A stretch of 64,000 nt of DNA, from assembly GCF_002356075.1 (NCBI RefSeq), contig NZ_AP017902.1, positions 496,001 through 560,000 on the forward strand, given 5' to 3'. Both the position numbers and the translations under genes were made by a program. The DNA comes from Mycoplasmopsis bovigenitalium. Lineage in GTDB: Bacteria > Bacillota_I > Bacilli_A > Mycoplasmatales > Metamycoplasmataceae. Under the pieces are notes generated by a model. That model had not been told where the DNA came from and did not search any database. It saw nothing but the letters and a program-made list of their open reading frames with translations. Every line of letters starts with the position of its first letter. Position 1 is the stretch's first letter. This document shows, in pieces, positions 51,676-61,616 of the stretch.

Positions 51676-52587
51676 CTAATCCTTAATAAGTTGAAAATCA
51701 AAGTCAGCTACATTAAATTCGTTTGGTATAGCTGCAAAAACTTTAATGTTTTGTTGTGTGTTTGGGTGAATAAATTCTAGTTTATAGGCATGCAAACGCT
51801 GATTAAATTCATCAACTTTTTTATTATAAACACTATCTCCATAAACAGGGTGTCCAATATATTTTAAGTGAACTCTTATTTGGTGTGTTCTACCTGTTTG
51901 CAATTCACATTTAACAAGTGATTTTGGTTGTTTATCAATATAAAAATGTTTCAATAGGTAAACAGTTGTTATTGATTCCTTGCCGTCTTTGTTAACTGTC
52001 ATTTTTTTGCGGTCATTAACATGTCGATTAATTGGTAAATTGATTTTTGTTATTTTATTTTCAATTAATCCATCGCAAATAGCGATATAACTACGCTTAA
52101 TTTCATGTTTTTTAAGCATTTCTGCAAGTTTTATATGAGTTTCATTATTTTTAGCAATTATTAAAAGCCCACTTGTCTCCTTATCAATTCGATGAACAAT
52201 ACCTGGTCTTAATAAACCATTTTCGTTTGAAAGCGTTTTAAAATGATGCAACAAACCATTGACTAATGTATCTTCATAGTGACCGGGCGCTGGGTGAACC
52301 ACCAGATTTGTTGGTTTATCTAAAATTACAATATCTTCATCTTCATAAACAATGTTTAAATCCATTTTTGTTGGAACAATATTTGTTTCTTTTTCAATCA
52401 ACTTTGTAATTGTGATATTTCAGCCCTCTTGGACAATATAATTAGGTTTATTAACTGGGATAGAATTGTTGTTCAAAAATACAGCTCCTTGTAAAATAAG
52501 TTGCTTAGCATCATTACGAGATATTTCAGAATTATCAGAAATATATTTATCAATTCTTTCCTTATAATTTACATCTAATTTAAGCAT
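51676..52587 (-). CDS. rluD: RluD-family 23S rRNA pseudouridine synthase
   Basis: The 303-residue enzyme has an N-terminal S4 RNA-binding domain (about 1-60, ISRNDAKQLILQGAVFLNN) and the RsuA/RluA catalytic block RPGIVHRIDKETSGLLIIAK, with the catalytic Asp in HRIDKETSG. HQIRVHLKYIGHPVYGDSVY is the second family block. It isomerises uridines in 23S rRNA (RluD or RluC type; exact site not decidable). The ATG at 52587 is chosen because TATAAT ends 7 bases before it and because it includes the S4 domain; the start at 52401 would lose that domain. Confidence 0.9.
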
Positions 52588-52594
52588 ATTTAAA

Positions 52595-52600
52595 ATTATA
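52595..52600 (-). promoter_or_regulatory. rluD promoter -10 box (leaderless)
   Basis: TATAAT on the minus strand, 7 bases before the rluD ATG; no Shine-Dalgarno site. Confidence 0.7.
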
Positions 52601-52669
52601 TATTAAATCTTAATATCAAAAATTGATATTTGATATAGAATAGTTGAAATTTTGAGTAAATTTTTCAAT

Positions 52670-52693
52670 GAAAAATGCAGTTTTTACTGCATT
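52670..52693 (-). terminator. Terminator of the nitroreductase gene
   Basis: On the minus strand, AATGCAGT / ACTGCATT with a 4-base loop and a T-rich tail, overlapping the stop codon region. Confidence 0.8.
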
Positions 52694-53423
52694 ACTTAGA
52701 TAGTTCTAATTCTCAAATTTCTTCAATTAATTTTGTATCCATTCTGTAACTTGAAGCCGATTTAATTGTTGCTTCTTTATAACTTCAAGCTTTTTTATCA
52801 GGATTTAATTTTCGGAAATGAGCGATTAGAGATTTGTCATATTCATTGATATCTGAATTCAATCGGTCAAAATCATATTTATTTTCAAACACACGATTCA
52901 TTTTTGGTTTAACTAGACCATTGTTTTTAATATTGCCTATTGTTAATCCAATAATAGGAACAGCTTGACCTTTTATATTCAAGATTTCATTTAATTCTTT
53001 GACCATAGTTCTTGTTAGTCCTAAAAAACATGTTCCTAATCCTAAAGAAATAGCTGCATCTTGAGCGGTTGTTGCTTGAATAAATGCGTCGCCAACCGCA
53101 ACAGTATATGATTCTGATGAATGGTTATTGTATTGATATTCAGTATATGTGTTTTTTGCTATATTTACGCGGTTATAATCAGCTAAAAATACCAAGAATA
53201 TATCGCAACTTTTAATCGCACCAGTATATTTGTTTACTTCACCAAGTTGAGCTAATATTTTTTTGTCTCTTACTACAATAACACTTGATGCATGTCAATT
53301 TGATGAAGTTGGTGCTGAGTTAATTGCTTCAATTATTTGTTTATATTGTTCATCGGTTATATTGTTTTCAGTGTCATATTCTCTAACAGAATATCTTTGT
53401 TTTAATTTATTAATAAAATCCAT
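52692..53423 (-). CDS. Nitroreductase-family FMN oxidoreductase
   Basis: The 243-residue protein starts MDFINKLKQRYSVREYDTEN, with the FMN-binding RYSVREY block, SAPTSSNWHASSVIVV, the dimer region DAFIQATTAQDAAISLGLGTCFLG, and VPIIGLTIG near the end. It is an NfsA/FRP-type enzyme that reduces flavins, quinones or nitro compounds with NAD(P)H; the natural substrate is unknown. The start ATG follows AAGGAG by 7 bases. A TGA-Trp in SSNWHA hides the first third of the gene under the standard code. Confidence 0.9.
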
Positions 53424-53476
53424 TTGCAACTCCTTATAAAAAAATTATATTTTATTTATATTTATCAATTGAAAGT

Positions 53477-54928
53477 CTATGAATTTTTAAGATTTTTTTC
53501 ATAAAAGTTTTTAAGTTTACCAAGATTATTGAATACGTGTTTTGTTAGTCAATCAAAATTGAAGTCTTTGTTGAAAGTTAGCGACCATGCTATTCCATAA
53601 AAATTCACAATTGCTTTTATTGCAAAATACTCATCAAAATCTATTGAAAAATTTGTATTTTTTGCATAGTTCAAAATGAATTCTTTTTCCGTTTGTTCGT
53701 CATAATCAATATCTGAACAATGGTATGCTAAGTCAAAATATTTAGAATTCATTGATGAGTATTCTAGGTCGATTAATTTAATTTTATTGTTAATTGTCAA
53801 CAATATATTTTCCCTATTTAAATCATTGTGACTAGGGACTTCATTTTTAAGAAATTTTGATGCTTCCTGAATTAAATTTTGAGTGTTTTGGTCAAAAACT
53901 TCGTTGAATTTTTTATGTTCTTTTAACTCTTCAACATAAAATTGTATTCTGCTGTAAATTTGATTGTTTTTTAACTTAATTTTTGATGTATGAAGTTTTG
54001 CGATGGTTTGAGCAAGCATTAATCTATTCTTTTTTAAACCTCAATCAATATCTTTATTCTTAATAAAATTACGGATAATTACATCTTTATCTTCATATAT
54101 GACCTTTTCAACTATATCTAGATTATTAAAGATTTCAAGTTTATTTAAATGATTAAAACTATTGTTGCGTTTATGTTGAATAAATAAATTATTTAATTTA
54201 TAAGACTTATTTGTATATCCTTTTGATATTTGCTCTAAATCGTTGTTCAAGAGCATTTTTTTGTATTTTTTTGCATAAGCCATTTTATCAAATGAATTGC
54301 AAATATATTGAAATTCGTCAAATTCTTTATCCGTAATGATAAACAATTCTTTTAATAATTGTTTATCAAAACCAATTTTAGACAGACTGATTACATCGAA
54401 AAGGGGGTGAGCTTTTCTAACTCATTCAAAGTCTATTAATTCAACATTGCCTTTACTATCGACTAATATGTTTTTTAAATTTAAATCGCAATGTGCTGTT
54501 ACAAAATATTTAGGGTCTGAATATTTTTCTACTAATCTTTTATATTTGCAAGAATATTTTCCATAATAAAATAAATCAATAGTTGGTAATTTAATATTTT
54601 GAGCATGAAATTCCTTAACTTTTTGAATTATTTTTCTTTGTAATTCGTCATTTAACTCAATATTTTCAATTGTGCTTCCTTCGAATCATTTTCTAATTAA
54701 AACGCCTTTTTTATAATAATAAACATCGGGTAAATTTGTTAAGAAATCTGATTCAAATTCATGATTAACTAAATTGGAAGTAGGGACACGTAGTTGGCAA
54801 AAAATATTTTTATATTTTGCTTTAAATGTAACATTGTGAAAACCCTCATATTTGAATTCAATATCACTTAAATCTTGCAAAATATCTTTATCAACTTTAT
54901 GATTCAATAAATCTAAATATTTATTCAT
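53477..54928 (-). CDS. Double LicA-like choline kinase/APH-fold protein
   Basis: One 483-residue gene encodes two APH/choline-kinase-type units in a row. The first (about 1-215) has AHCDLNLKN (H146, D148, N153) and ELIDFEWVRKAHPLFD (D166). The second (about 225-483) has a TNKSYKL start and SHNDLNRENILL (H367, D369, N374) and KLIDLEYSS (D387). Both catalytic and metal sites are intact. Single-unit LicA phosphorylates choline for surface decoration. A tandem unit in one chain is unusual. TATAAT is 7 bases before the ATG and overlaps the end of the Nudix gene. Another small-molecule kinase is possible. Confidence 0.78.
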
Positions 54929-54935
54929 ATTTTTA

Positions 54936-54941
54936 ATTATA
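54936..54941 (-). promoter_or_regulatory. -10 box of the double kinase gene (leaderless)
   Basis: TATAAT on the minus strand, 7 bases before the ATG at 54928, immediately past the Nudix stop codon. Confidence 0.65.
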
Positions 54942-54942
54942 A

Positions 54943-55482
54943 CTAAATAATATTTGTATCAGACATTCTTGTGTTTGGTGTTTTGTGCGTTTCAAAAATA
55001 AAATTAATTAAAGATTTATGATAAGGTAAAAATTCATTGCTATCAATCATCGAAAATAATTCTTGTTTATCCACAAATTTTATTTGCTCAATCTCTTCAT
55101 TTATTTCTATATTTTCAATCTTGATATCTTGATTAGTCACAAAATAATCACAGATAAAATTATTTACATTTATTGAGAAAAATGGCTTTTTATTTTCTAA
55201 AACTAAATCCATATTCAACTCTTCTTTTGTTTCACGAATTATTGCTTGATAAGGAGATTCTTTACTTAAAGCAGCTCCGCCCACACTTAAGTCTCAAATA
55301 CCTGGATAATATTTTTTATTTTTAGAGCGTTTTTGAATCAATAATTTACCTTTTGAATTGAAAATACAAAGAAAAACATATAAATTATTTTCATTATAAT
55401 CTAGCTTTTCACCTCTAATATTTGTTTTTCCCGTTACTTGTCGATTGTCATCATAAATGTCTAAAATTTCTCGAATACTCAT
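54943..55482 (-). CDS. Nudix hydrolase (Idi/YfcD-like)
   Basis: The 179-residue protein has a complete Nudix box, GGAALSKESPYQAIIRETKEEL, at about residues 68-89, matching GX5EX7REUXEEXGU apart from Leu near the end. The lead-in LLIQKRSKNKKYYPGIWDLSVGG is like isopentenyl-diphosphate isomerase-type Nudix proteins (YfcD group). It likely hydrolyses a nucleoside-diphosphate derivative; the substrate is not known. The -10 box is 8 bases before the ATG and overlaps the -10 box of the divergent permease gene. The box GGAALSKES appears here in parts only because TGA (Trp) precedes it. Confidence 0.85.
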
Positions 55483-55490
55483 AATAATCT

Positions 55491-55498
55491 ATTATACT
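55491..55498. promoter_or_regulatory. Overlapping divergent -10 boxes (Nudix and ABC permease)
   Basis: Minus-strand TATAAT (55496-55491) for the Nudix gene and plus-strand TATACT (55493-55498) for the permease share four base pairs. Both genes start 7-8 bases away. RNA polymerase could not occupy both at once. Confidence 0.6.
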
Positions 55499-55505
55499 TA
55501 TAATA

Positions 55506-57308
55506 GTGAAAAATAATGTAAACTGGAAATTTTATACAAAAAAACCGTTGAATATAACCTATAAAATTGCGGGTTATATATTTTTGATAATTTTTGTTAT
55601 TTTAATTGGTGTTTGTGCGTTCATTGGTTGAGATAAATTTACAAGAGCTTTATTTGTCGATAATATCAATTTAGATAATAGTGTTTTTAGTGTAAAAGGT
55701 GGACTTTTTGGAAGTTTATTTATTTCTCTTGTCTTAGCTGTTTTTACATTGCCATTTAGTTTATTTATTTCAATTAATTGTGCTGTATTTATTAATTTTC
55801 GATTACCATCAACTCTTAAAATGTATACAAGGTTCTTTTATAAGATTATTGGCGGACTTTCATCATTAATTTTTGCTCTTTTTGCTCATCAATTCATTTC
55901 CGAGTTTACAAAAATAGTTTTTAGACTAGAAAACGGCTTTAACATTATTACTGCAGTTCTTATGTTTATACTTCTTAATTCTGCTACTGTTACCAATTTG
56001 CTTAATAAATTATTCCAAGGCGTAAAAGTCCACGATTTAAGATATTTAAATACTCATGGTTTTAAAACAAGTTTTATAGTTCATAAAATTATTTTTAAAA
56101 ATTATCGAAAAGAAATAATAGATATAGCCTTTATAGCCTTTTTTAAGGTTGTTGCTGAAGCATCAGCGGCAGGATTTATTCTACAAAGCAACAATAGTTT
56201 CAGTGGTTTTACAAATGGTTTTTGAGGTTTTTTAACTTCAAATCCTAGACCAGCTGCAACACTTATAACTACAAGCTTTGTTGCAAACAAAGATGTTGCC
56301 AACATTAAGGACTTTTCATATGCACTTACACTGCTTTTATTATTGTTTATTACAATTGTAAATGTTATATTCCACCTTTTAAATAAACCAATTCGCCGCG
56401 AAATCACAGCGGATAAATTAGTTCATAAATATGAAGTTAATAATAAACTTAAAACATATGAAAAGATTCATTTTTCAATTGAATTGGTAACATTTGTATT
56501 TCTAACTTCCATACTAATAATTATGATATTAGCACTATTCATCAAGGGTTTAATTACATTATTTAAGCATCAAACAATTTGAACATTTGAGCCAGATTCT
56601 ACAATATGAAGCGCTGCAACAACTCTTTATGCCTCAATTTTTGTATCAATTCTTGTTATTCCACTTTGTTATTTTGCCGCTATTTATTTTAATAAAAAAC
56701 ATAAAAATAGCGTTATTTCGAATTTTGTAAATTCGCTACTTAAATTTACTCGTGGTGTTCCTTCTGTGGCTTATGGTTTGTTTTCTTATTTCTTCATCAT
56801 TGATGTTTTAAATCTAACTCTTGATGCAACGGAAAAAGCTTCGCTTTTAGCTGGGGTAATCAGTGTTTCAATTATGTTTATGCCAGTTATTTATTCGTTT
56901 TTTGCAACTCAATTGAAAAAACTTGATAAAAAATACGTAAAAGTTGCTTTTAATAAAGGGATAGATTACCAAATAATTCGCAAGGAAATTAAAATTAAAT
57001 ACATCGTTGTTATGATAATAACTTCAATTGTTACTGTATTTATGATGTTTTTAGCTGAGACTTCGGCTCTATTAATAACAACTGGTACACACAATAGTGA
57101 TAGATTTTCTTTGTTTTATTCAGAGATGACGCTAACTACAAGAATGATGCAAGCGTTCTTAAGTAAAGAACCCGGGACACTTTTAACATCATACGAATGT
57201 TGCACAGTTATGATAATCTTAGTTGCATTCTTTAGCTCATTAAAATATTTTGCGCTAAGAAAATGAGATGAAAAAGTAAATCAAAAAATTAAAAAAATGC
57301 TGGCTTAA
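55506..57308 (+). CDS. Fused PstC-PstA-type phosphate ABC transporter permease
   Basis: The 600-residue protein has two sets of about six membrane helices. The first half (to about residue 290) is PstC-like, with GGLFGSLFISLVLAVFTLPFSLF and EASAAGFILQ. The second half (from about 325) is PstA-like, with KFTRGVPSVAYGLF and the AETSALLITTG block near the end. The GTG start at 55506 follows TATACT by 7 bases; there is no in-frame ATG nearby. Mollicutes are known to carry a fused phosphate permease. No PstB or PstS gene is next to it here, so its partners must lie elsewhere. Confidence 0.78.
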
Positions 57309-57321
57309 AAAAGCCAGTTTT
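57300..57321 (+). terminator. Terminator of the ABC permease gene
   Basis: CTGGCTT / AAGCCAG with loop AAAA, followed by T-rich sequence. The stop codon lies in the stem-loop. Confidence 0.85.
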
Positions 57322-57341
57322 AATTTATGCTTCAAAACAAT

Positions 57342-57363
57342 AAAAAATCTGGAGAACCAGATT
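57342..57363 (-). terminator. Terminator of acpP
   Basis: On the minus strand, AATCTGG / CCAGATT with a 4-base loop, then a T run. It begins at the acpP stop. Confidence 0.8.
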
Positions 57364-57583
57364 ATTTTATTGTTTTTTCGATCAATGCGACTACATCGCT
57401 AATTGATTGTAAATTAATTAATTCATCGTCGCTTACTCTAATTTTTAACTCTTCTTCAAGTTCAAAAACTAGTTCCGCCAAAGTTAATGAATCAATTTTT
57501 AATTCTTTTAATAATGAATCCATGTGCACTTGTGTTTTTGTGTGCTTTTGAATTCGAGAAATTACTAAATCTTTAATATTCAT
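57362..57583 (-). CDS. acpP: Acyl carrier protein
   Basis: The 73-residue protein starts MNIKDLVISRIQKHTKTQVH and carries the phosphopantetheine site in KIDSLTLAELVFELEEEL, with the modified Ser in DSL. It carries acyl groups for lipid or lipoate-type chemistry. The ATG at 57583 is chosen because TATAAT (57595-57590) ends 6 bases before it; that box overlaps the stop of prmC. A TTG start at 57604 would precede the promoter. Confidence 0.92.
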   Translation of the reverse strand: MNIKDLVISRIQKHTKTQVHMDSLLKELKIDSLTLAELVFELEEELKIRVSDDELINLQSISDVVALIEKTIK

Positions 57584-57589
57584 AAGATT

Positions 57590-57595
57590 ATTATA
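57590..57595 (-). promoter_or_regulatory. acpP promoter -10 box (leaderless)
   Basis: TATAAT on the minus strand, overlapping the prmC stop codon and ending 6 bases before the acpP ATG. Confidence 0.7.
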
Positions 57596-58301
57596 CAATA
57601 ACAAAACGATACTTATTATTAATATCTTTTATCATTGAAACTCCCTCGATATTTTTTCAAATGTCTTCGTGTAATGGATTAATTTCAAAAATTAATTTGC
57701 CATTATCTTTTAAATATTTTTTATATTCTTTAAGTATTTTACGGTAAAAATAAAAACCTTTTTCTGGAGCATACAGAGCGTGTTGAGGCTCAAACAATAA
57801 TTGTTTATTATTTTCTAATAAAACATCTTTATCTAAGTATGGTGGATTGCAAATAATAAGGTCAAATTTGCCTTTTACATTAGTAAACAAGTCACTTTGG
57901 ACAATTTCAACATCATTTGCATCAATATTGTTTACTTTTAAATTTTCTTTAGTTTGTTCAATAGCGTTTGTATCTATATCAGCCATTGTTAATTTAATAT
58001 TATTAGCATTTTTTTTGATTGATAAGCCAATAAATCCTGAACCGCAACATAAGTCCAAAACACTGAAATTTGAATTGTTTTGGATAAATTTATTCAAAAT
58101 AATTCAAACTAATTCCTCTGTTTCATAGCGAGGAATTAGAACATTTTTATTAAGTAAAATTTTAGTATTTGAAAACTCAATAAATCCCATGATATATTGA
58201 ATTGGCATACCACTTTTTAATAATTTTTTTTCTTGTTCATTGACAGATAATTCAAGTCCATATCTGCGTTTTTCTTGTAATAAATTCTCAATTGTTGGCA
58301 T
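57591..58301 (-). CDS. prmC: Release factor glutamine methyltransferase
   Basis: The 236-residue protein has the SAM site [16 protein letters not shown] and the substrate motif CNPPYLD, the mark of N5-glutamine methyltransferases. PrmC methylates the GGQ glutamine of release factors. [10 protein letters not shown] in the N-terminal region is also typical. It follows prfA, its substrate gene, with a TAATG overlap. Two TGA-Trp codons are present. Confidence 0.95.
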
Positions 58302-59380
58302 TATTTAAGACCACTTGCAGCAATTTTTTGATTTTGTTCTTCTGTTAGTAAACTTTGAGTAATTGGTTCAAGTTTTCCTTCAATAACTTGTTTTAAAGAA
58401 GTAGAAAAACCAATTCTATGGTCAGTAACCCTATCTTGCGGATAGTTATAGGTCCTGATTTTTTCACTTCTATCACCATGGCCTGCTAATTTTCTATAAC
58501 CGGCTTCTTCATCTTGTTTCTTTTGCATTTCTAAATCGTAAATTTTAGATCTTAAAACATTCATTGCCGCTTCTCTATTGGCTATTTGACTTCTCTCATC
58601 TTGAGAAGTTACAACTATTCCTGTTGGAATATGTGTAATTCTAACAGCGGAGTCGGTTGTGTTAACACTTTGCCCACCTGCCCCTGATGAACGGAATGTA
58701 TCAACAGTTATATCTGAAGCTTTAATTTCAATTTCGATACTATCATCTAACTCTGGCATAACTGTAACTGTTGCAGTTGAAGTGTGGACTCTCCCCGAAC
58801 TTTCAGTTGCGGGTATTCTTTGAACTCTATGTACGCCAGTTTCAAATTTTAATTTTGAATATGCCTTTTCACCTTTTACCATGAAAACAATTTGACTAAA
58901 TCCACCTGCACTTGCAACAGATGAAGAAATTGTTTTATATTTAAAGCCTAGTTCGTCAGCATATTTTGTATACATTCTAAACAAATCACCAGCAAAAATA
59001 TTGGCTTCGTCGCCGCCAGCTGCTCCTCGAATTTCAATAATAACATTGCGGTCATCATTTTCATCTTTAGGTAAAATTAATATTTTCAATTCAGCTTCAA
59101 GTTCAATTAATTTTGATTCGTTTTCCTCAATTATTGATTTGGCGAATAAAATTTCTTCTTCATCTTTTGAAGAAAGCATCTCTTTTGCTGATAATAGGTC
59201 TTTTTCAAGGTTTAAATAGGTCGCAAAAGTACTTGCAATATCCTTAATTTTGCCCATTTCTCTATTGATTTTTGTATATTCTTTTATGTTGTTTATTACT
59301 GCTTCATCATTAAGTTTTGTTGCGAATTCATCATATTTTGACTTAATTCCGACAAGTGATTTATACATTGTTTGTTCCAT
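58301..59380 (-). CDS. prfA: Peptide chain release factor 1
   Basis: The 359-residue protein has the GGQ loop [16 protein letters not shown], the anticodon-like region following [18 protein letters not shown], and [18 protein letters not shown]-type C-terminal blocks. RF1 reads UAA and UAG. In this code UGA is Trp, so RF2 should be absent genome-wide, and none is seen here. TATAAT lies 8 bases before the ATG at 59380 (59394-59389) and no Shine-Dalgarno site is seen; a second Met four codons later is an alternative start. Confidence 0.96.
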   Translation of the reverse strand: MEQTMYKSLVGIKSKYDEFATKLNDEAVINNIKEYTKINREMGKIKDIASTFATYLNLEKDLLSAKEMLSSKDEEEILFAKSIIEENESKLIELEAELKILILPKDENDDRNVIIEIRGAAGGDEANIFAGDLFRMYTKYADELGFKYKTISSSVASAGGFSQIVFMVKGEKAYSKLKFETGVHRVQRIPATESSGRVHTSTATVTVMPELDDSIEIEIKASDITVDTFRSSGAGGQSVNTTDSAVRITHIPTGIVVTSQDERSQIANREAAMNVLRSKIYDLEMQKKQDEEAGYRKLAGHGDRSEKIRTYNYPQDRVTDHRIGFSTSLKQVIEGKLEPITQSLLTEEQNQKIAASGLK

Positions 59381-59388
59381 AGTTTTAA

Positions 59389-59394
59389 ATTATA
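59389..59394 (-). promoter_or_regulatory. prfA promoter -10 box (near-leaderless)
   Basis: TATAAT on the minus strand, 8 bases before the prfA ATG. Confidence 0.65.
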
Positions 59395-59503
59395 AACCAT
59401 AGACAATTTAAACTACATTTTTTTTAAACATTGTGATTTTTCCCAAAATCAATAAAAAATCAGTCTTTATTAAACTAGGACAAAAAAAGTTAACAGTTTA
59501 ATA

Positions 59504-60685
59504 TTATTTTAACATCATAGCATATTGCTGTGGTGTTTTTCAATTTAAAATTGATTGAATTCTATAGTTGTTGTATCAAAATATATAATCAGCAATTATT
59601 TTTTTCAGATCTTCTAAAGTTATTTTACTGTAATCTAATTCATTTAAACATTCGCTTTTTATAATAGAAAATCAGTATTCAACCTCCCTATTATCCAAAG
59701 AATTTCCTACACGGGATAATGAAACAGTTCCTCCCATTTTATTTATTTTGTCAATATAGATTTTTGAAGTGTATTGAAATCCATGGTCTGAATGAATAAT
59801 AAAATCTTTATCGATAGACATAAATGTATTTATATTATCCATAACTAAATCAATATCATTGTTTACAGATAATTTAAAATCTCTGATTTTTTTAGTTTTA
59901 TGCTCAATTATTACAGACAAAAATACATGGTTATCCTTAACATCTCTTGGCGCTTTTACATATGAAACATCGGTAGCGAAAATATTTCTGTTTAATTTGT
60001 CATTGTAATCGCGTTTAACAATATCTGGCAAAGCGAATTTAGTGTTCTTAATTTCGCTCTTTCTTCTTTGTTTTCTAATTTTGCATATTAAATTCAATCT
60101 TTTTAAATCTCTTCCAAGACTTCGAGGGTTAATGTAAATATTATATTTCATAGAAATATAAGCACTCAACCTTAAGCGACCATATCTACCTTTGTTATCA
60201 AGAAAGGATTTTCTAATTATTGCATCGTTTTTGTGTTCCTTTACTTTTATAACTCTAGTTTTAAATTTTGCTACTGCTTGTCTGCATACATTAAAAATTT
60301 TTGCAGATTTACTGTAGGGAATATTTAGTTTTTTAGCTTCACTAAGTTTTCCTGATTTTGATTTATTTTTATTGATCTCGTAATATCTCTTAGCTATTTC
60401 TATTAATTCTTCTTTTGTGAATTCGTTTCAATCGGGTTCGATTGGTTTTTTAGGTCTACCACTACCTGGCTTTCTGTTCGCACCCTTTTTATCTAATAAT
60501 TGATCTTGCATACCATTATTATAGTATCTTATAATTTTTCTGATTCTTTCAAGTAGATGTTTTCTCGTTATAAAATTTGTGTCTGGCGAAATATCATTTA
60601 TATAATTTATTGTTTGTTTTAACCCAAATTCATTGTAGATTTTATAAATCATATCAAACTCTTCTTTGATAAAGTGTCTTGACAT
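59504..60685 (-). CDS. IS3-family transposase, single-frame OrfAB
   Basis: The 393-residue protein joins the usual OrfA (helix-turn-helix and linker, about 1-120) and OrfB (integrase, from about 180) in one frame, with no frameshift needed. The DDE residues are in FATDVSYVKAP (Asp), IIHSDHGFQYTS (Asp) and GNSLDNREVEYWFSIIKSE (Glu). KPGSGRPKKP is a basic DNA-binding linker. Most IS3 elements use a programmed frameshift between OrfA and OrfB; several mycoplasma members have fused frames. The ATG at 60685 has AAGGAG upstream. TGA-Trp codons are present at EPDWNEF, WYNNY and NWKTP. Confidence 0.92.
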
Positions 60686-61554
60686 TTGTATTCTCCTTTT
60701 TGTTGCATTTGAAAATTTAAAAAAGCTAACACTTTTGGTGTTAGCCTCCCCCTTAAACTCGGACAAAAAAGCCAACACCTCAGTGTTAACTTTTTTTGTC
60801 CTGGTTTATATGGCTGATTTTCAACTTTTTTAACCTTTGTTAAATCATCATTTATTTTTGAAGAGATAAACTTGTAAATTAGGTAAATATATGGAATACC
60901 AAGATTAGTTTCAATAAGTGAATCTATTAAAATTGGTCCTCATTGCGGTTTTCTAATTCCATTAATTAAAAGCGCAAATTCTCAAGCAAATTGAACAATG
61001 ATGCCGATGAAAAGCATTCTTAATATTGGTAATTGAGATTTTTTAGTAAAAATATTATAAATAATGATTGCAAAGTAACCAACTATTAGCATTATTGCCA
61101 TTACTCAGTGGTACTTGCCTGTTGTTCTTCAAATTATGATTTCTTTATGCGGTAAGCCTTTTGCAATCATTGCAGAACAAATTCATCAAATTAATATTAA
61201 AAGCGAAAAATGCAATAAATATTTGTCTTTTTTAATTGCTAGTCAAATGAATAAAAAGTTAGTAGTTCCATAACTCATAGATAGTCAAAATAAGAATGCT
61301 TCTGGATTTGTATTAAGCACAACTCTCGATCCCAATAATTTATAGAAAATTCCTCAATCAACTATAAAGTAAAGAATTCCGCCAAATAAACTAAATAGTG
61401 CAGTGAAATATCTCTTTTTAAAAATCAATAATACATACAGCAATATTAAAAACACGCAATCAAGTCAAATAATTGATGAAGGCATTTGTCTACTTGGAAT
61501 ATTATTGGGAATATCTATTGAATTTGAATTTGATAAAATATTAAAAAAATGCAT
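60619..61554 (-). CDS. Membrane protein with IS3 inserted at its stop codon
   Basis: The coding region was nearly invisible because of more than ten TGA-Trp codons. The native protein is 248 residues with about six or seven membrane helices, starting MHFFNILSNSNS behind an AAGGAG site. Removing the IS restores CCA TAA at residue 248, followed by a hairpin terminator. With the IS, the frame runs on for 63 more residues into the element and stops at 60619. Function is unknown; RTTGKYHWVMAIM and QFAWEFALLINGIRKPQWGP are the most distinctive stretches. It may still work, since only the C-terminus and the terminator changed. Confidence 0.72.
60725..60745 (-). terminator. Hairpin shielding the IS3 transposase (inner)
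   Basis: On the minus strand, GCTAACAC / GTGTTAGC with a 5-base loop is followed by TTTTTT, 40 bases upstream of the transposase ATG. Confidence 0.7.
60762..60808 (-). terminator. Hairpin shielding the IS3 transposase (outer, at the IS end)
   Basis: On the minus strand the IS end folds as AACAC-TGAGG-TGTT plus GGC and then TTTTTTG. With the inner hairpin it gives two terminator-like structures in a row at the read-in side of the element. Confidence 0.6.
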
Positions 61555-61583
61555 AAAGCTCCTTAAATGTATATTAATCTTTA

Positions 61584-61612
61584 TAAAAAATCAAGCAAAA
61601 AAATTGCTTGAT
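61584..61612 (-). terminator. Terminator after rplA
   Basis: On the minus strand, ATCAAGCAA / TTGCTTGAT with a 5-base loop, followed by a T run. Confidence 0.88.
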
Positions 61613-61616
61613 ATTA

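Larger units (their letters stand above)
59471..60808 (-). mobile_element. IS3-family insertion sequence, intact
   Basis: The 1,338-bp element has inverted ends TAAACTAGGACAAAAAAAG (left) and TAAACCAGGACAAAAAAAG (right, reverse complement), matching over about 25 bases with one difference. A 3-bp target duplication TAT lies at 59468-59470 and 60809-60811. It has one uninterrupted transposase frame. It inserted in the stop codon of the membrane protein gene that starts at 61554. Confidence 0.9.
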
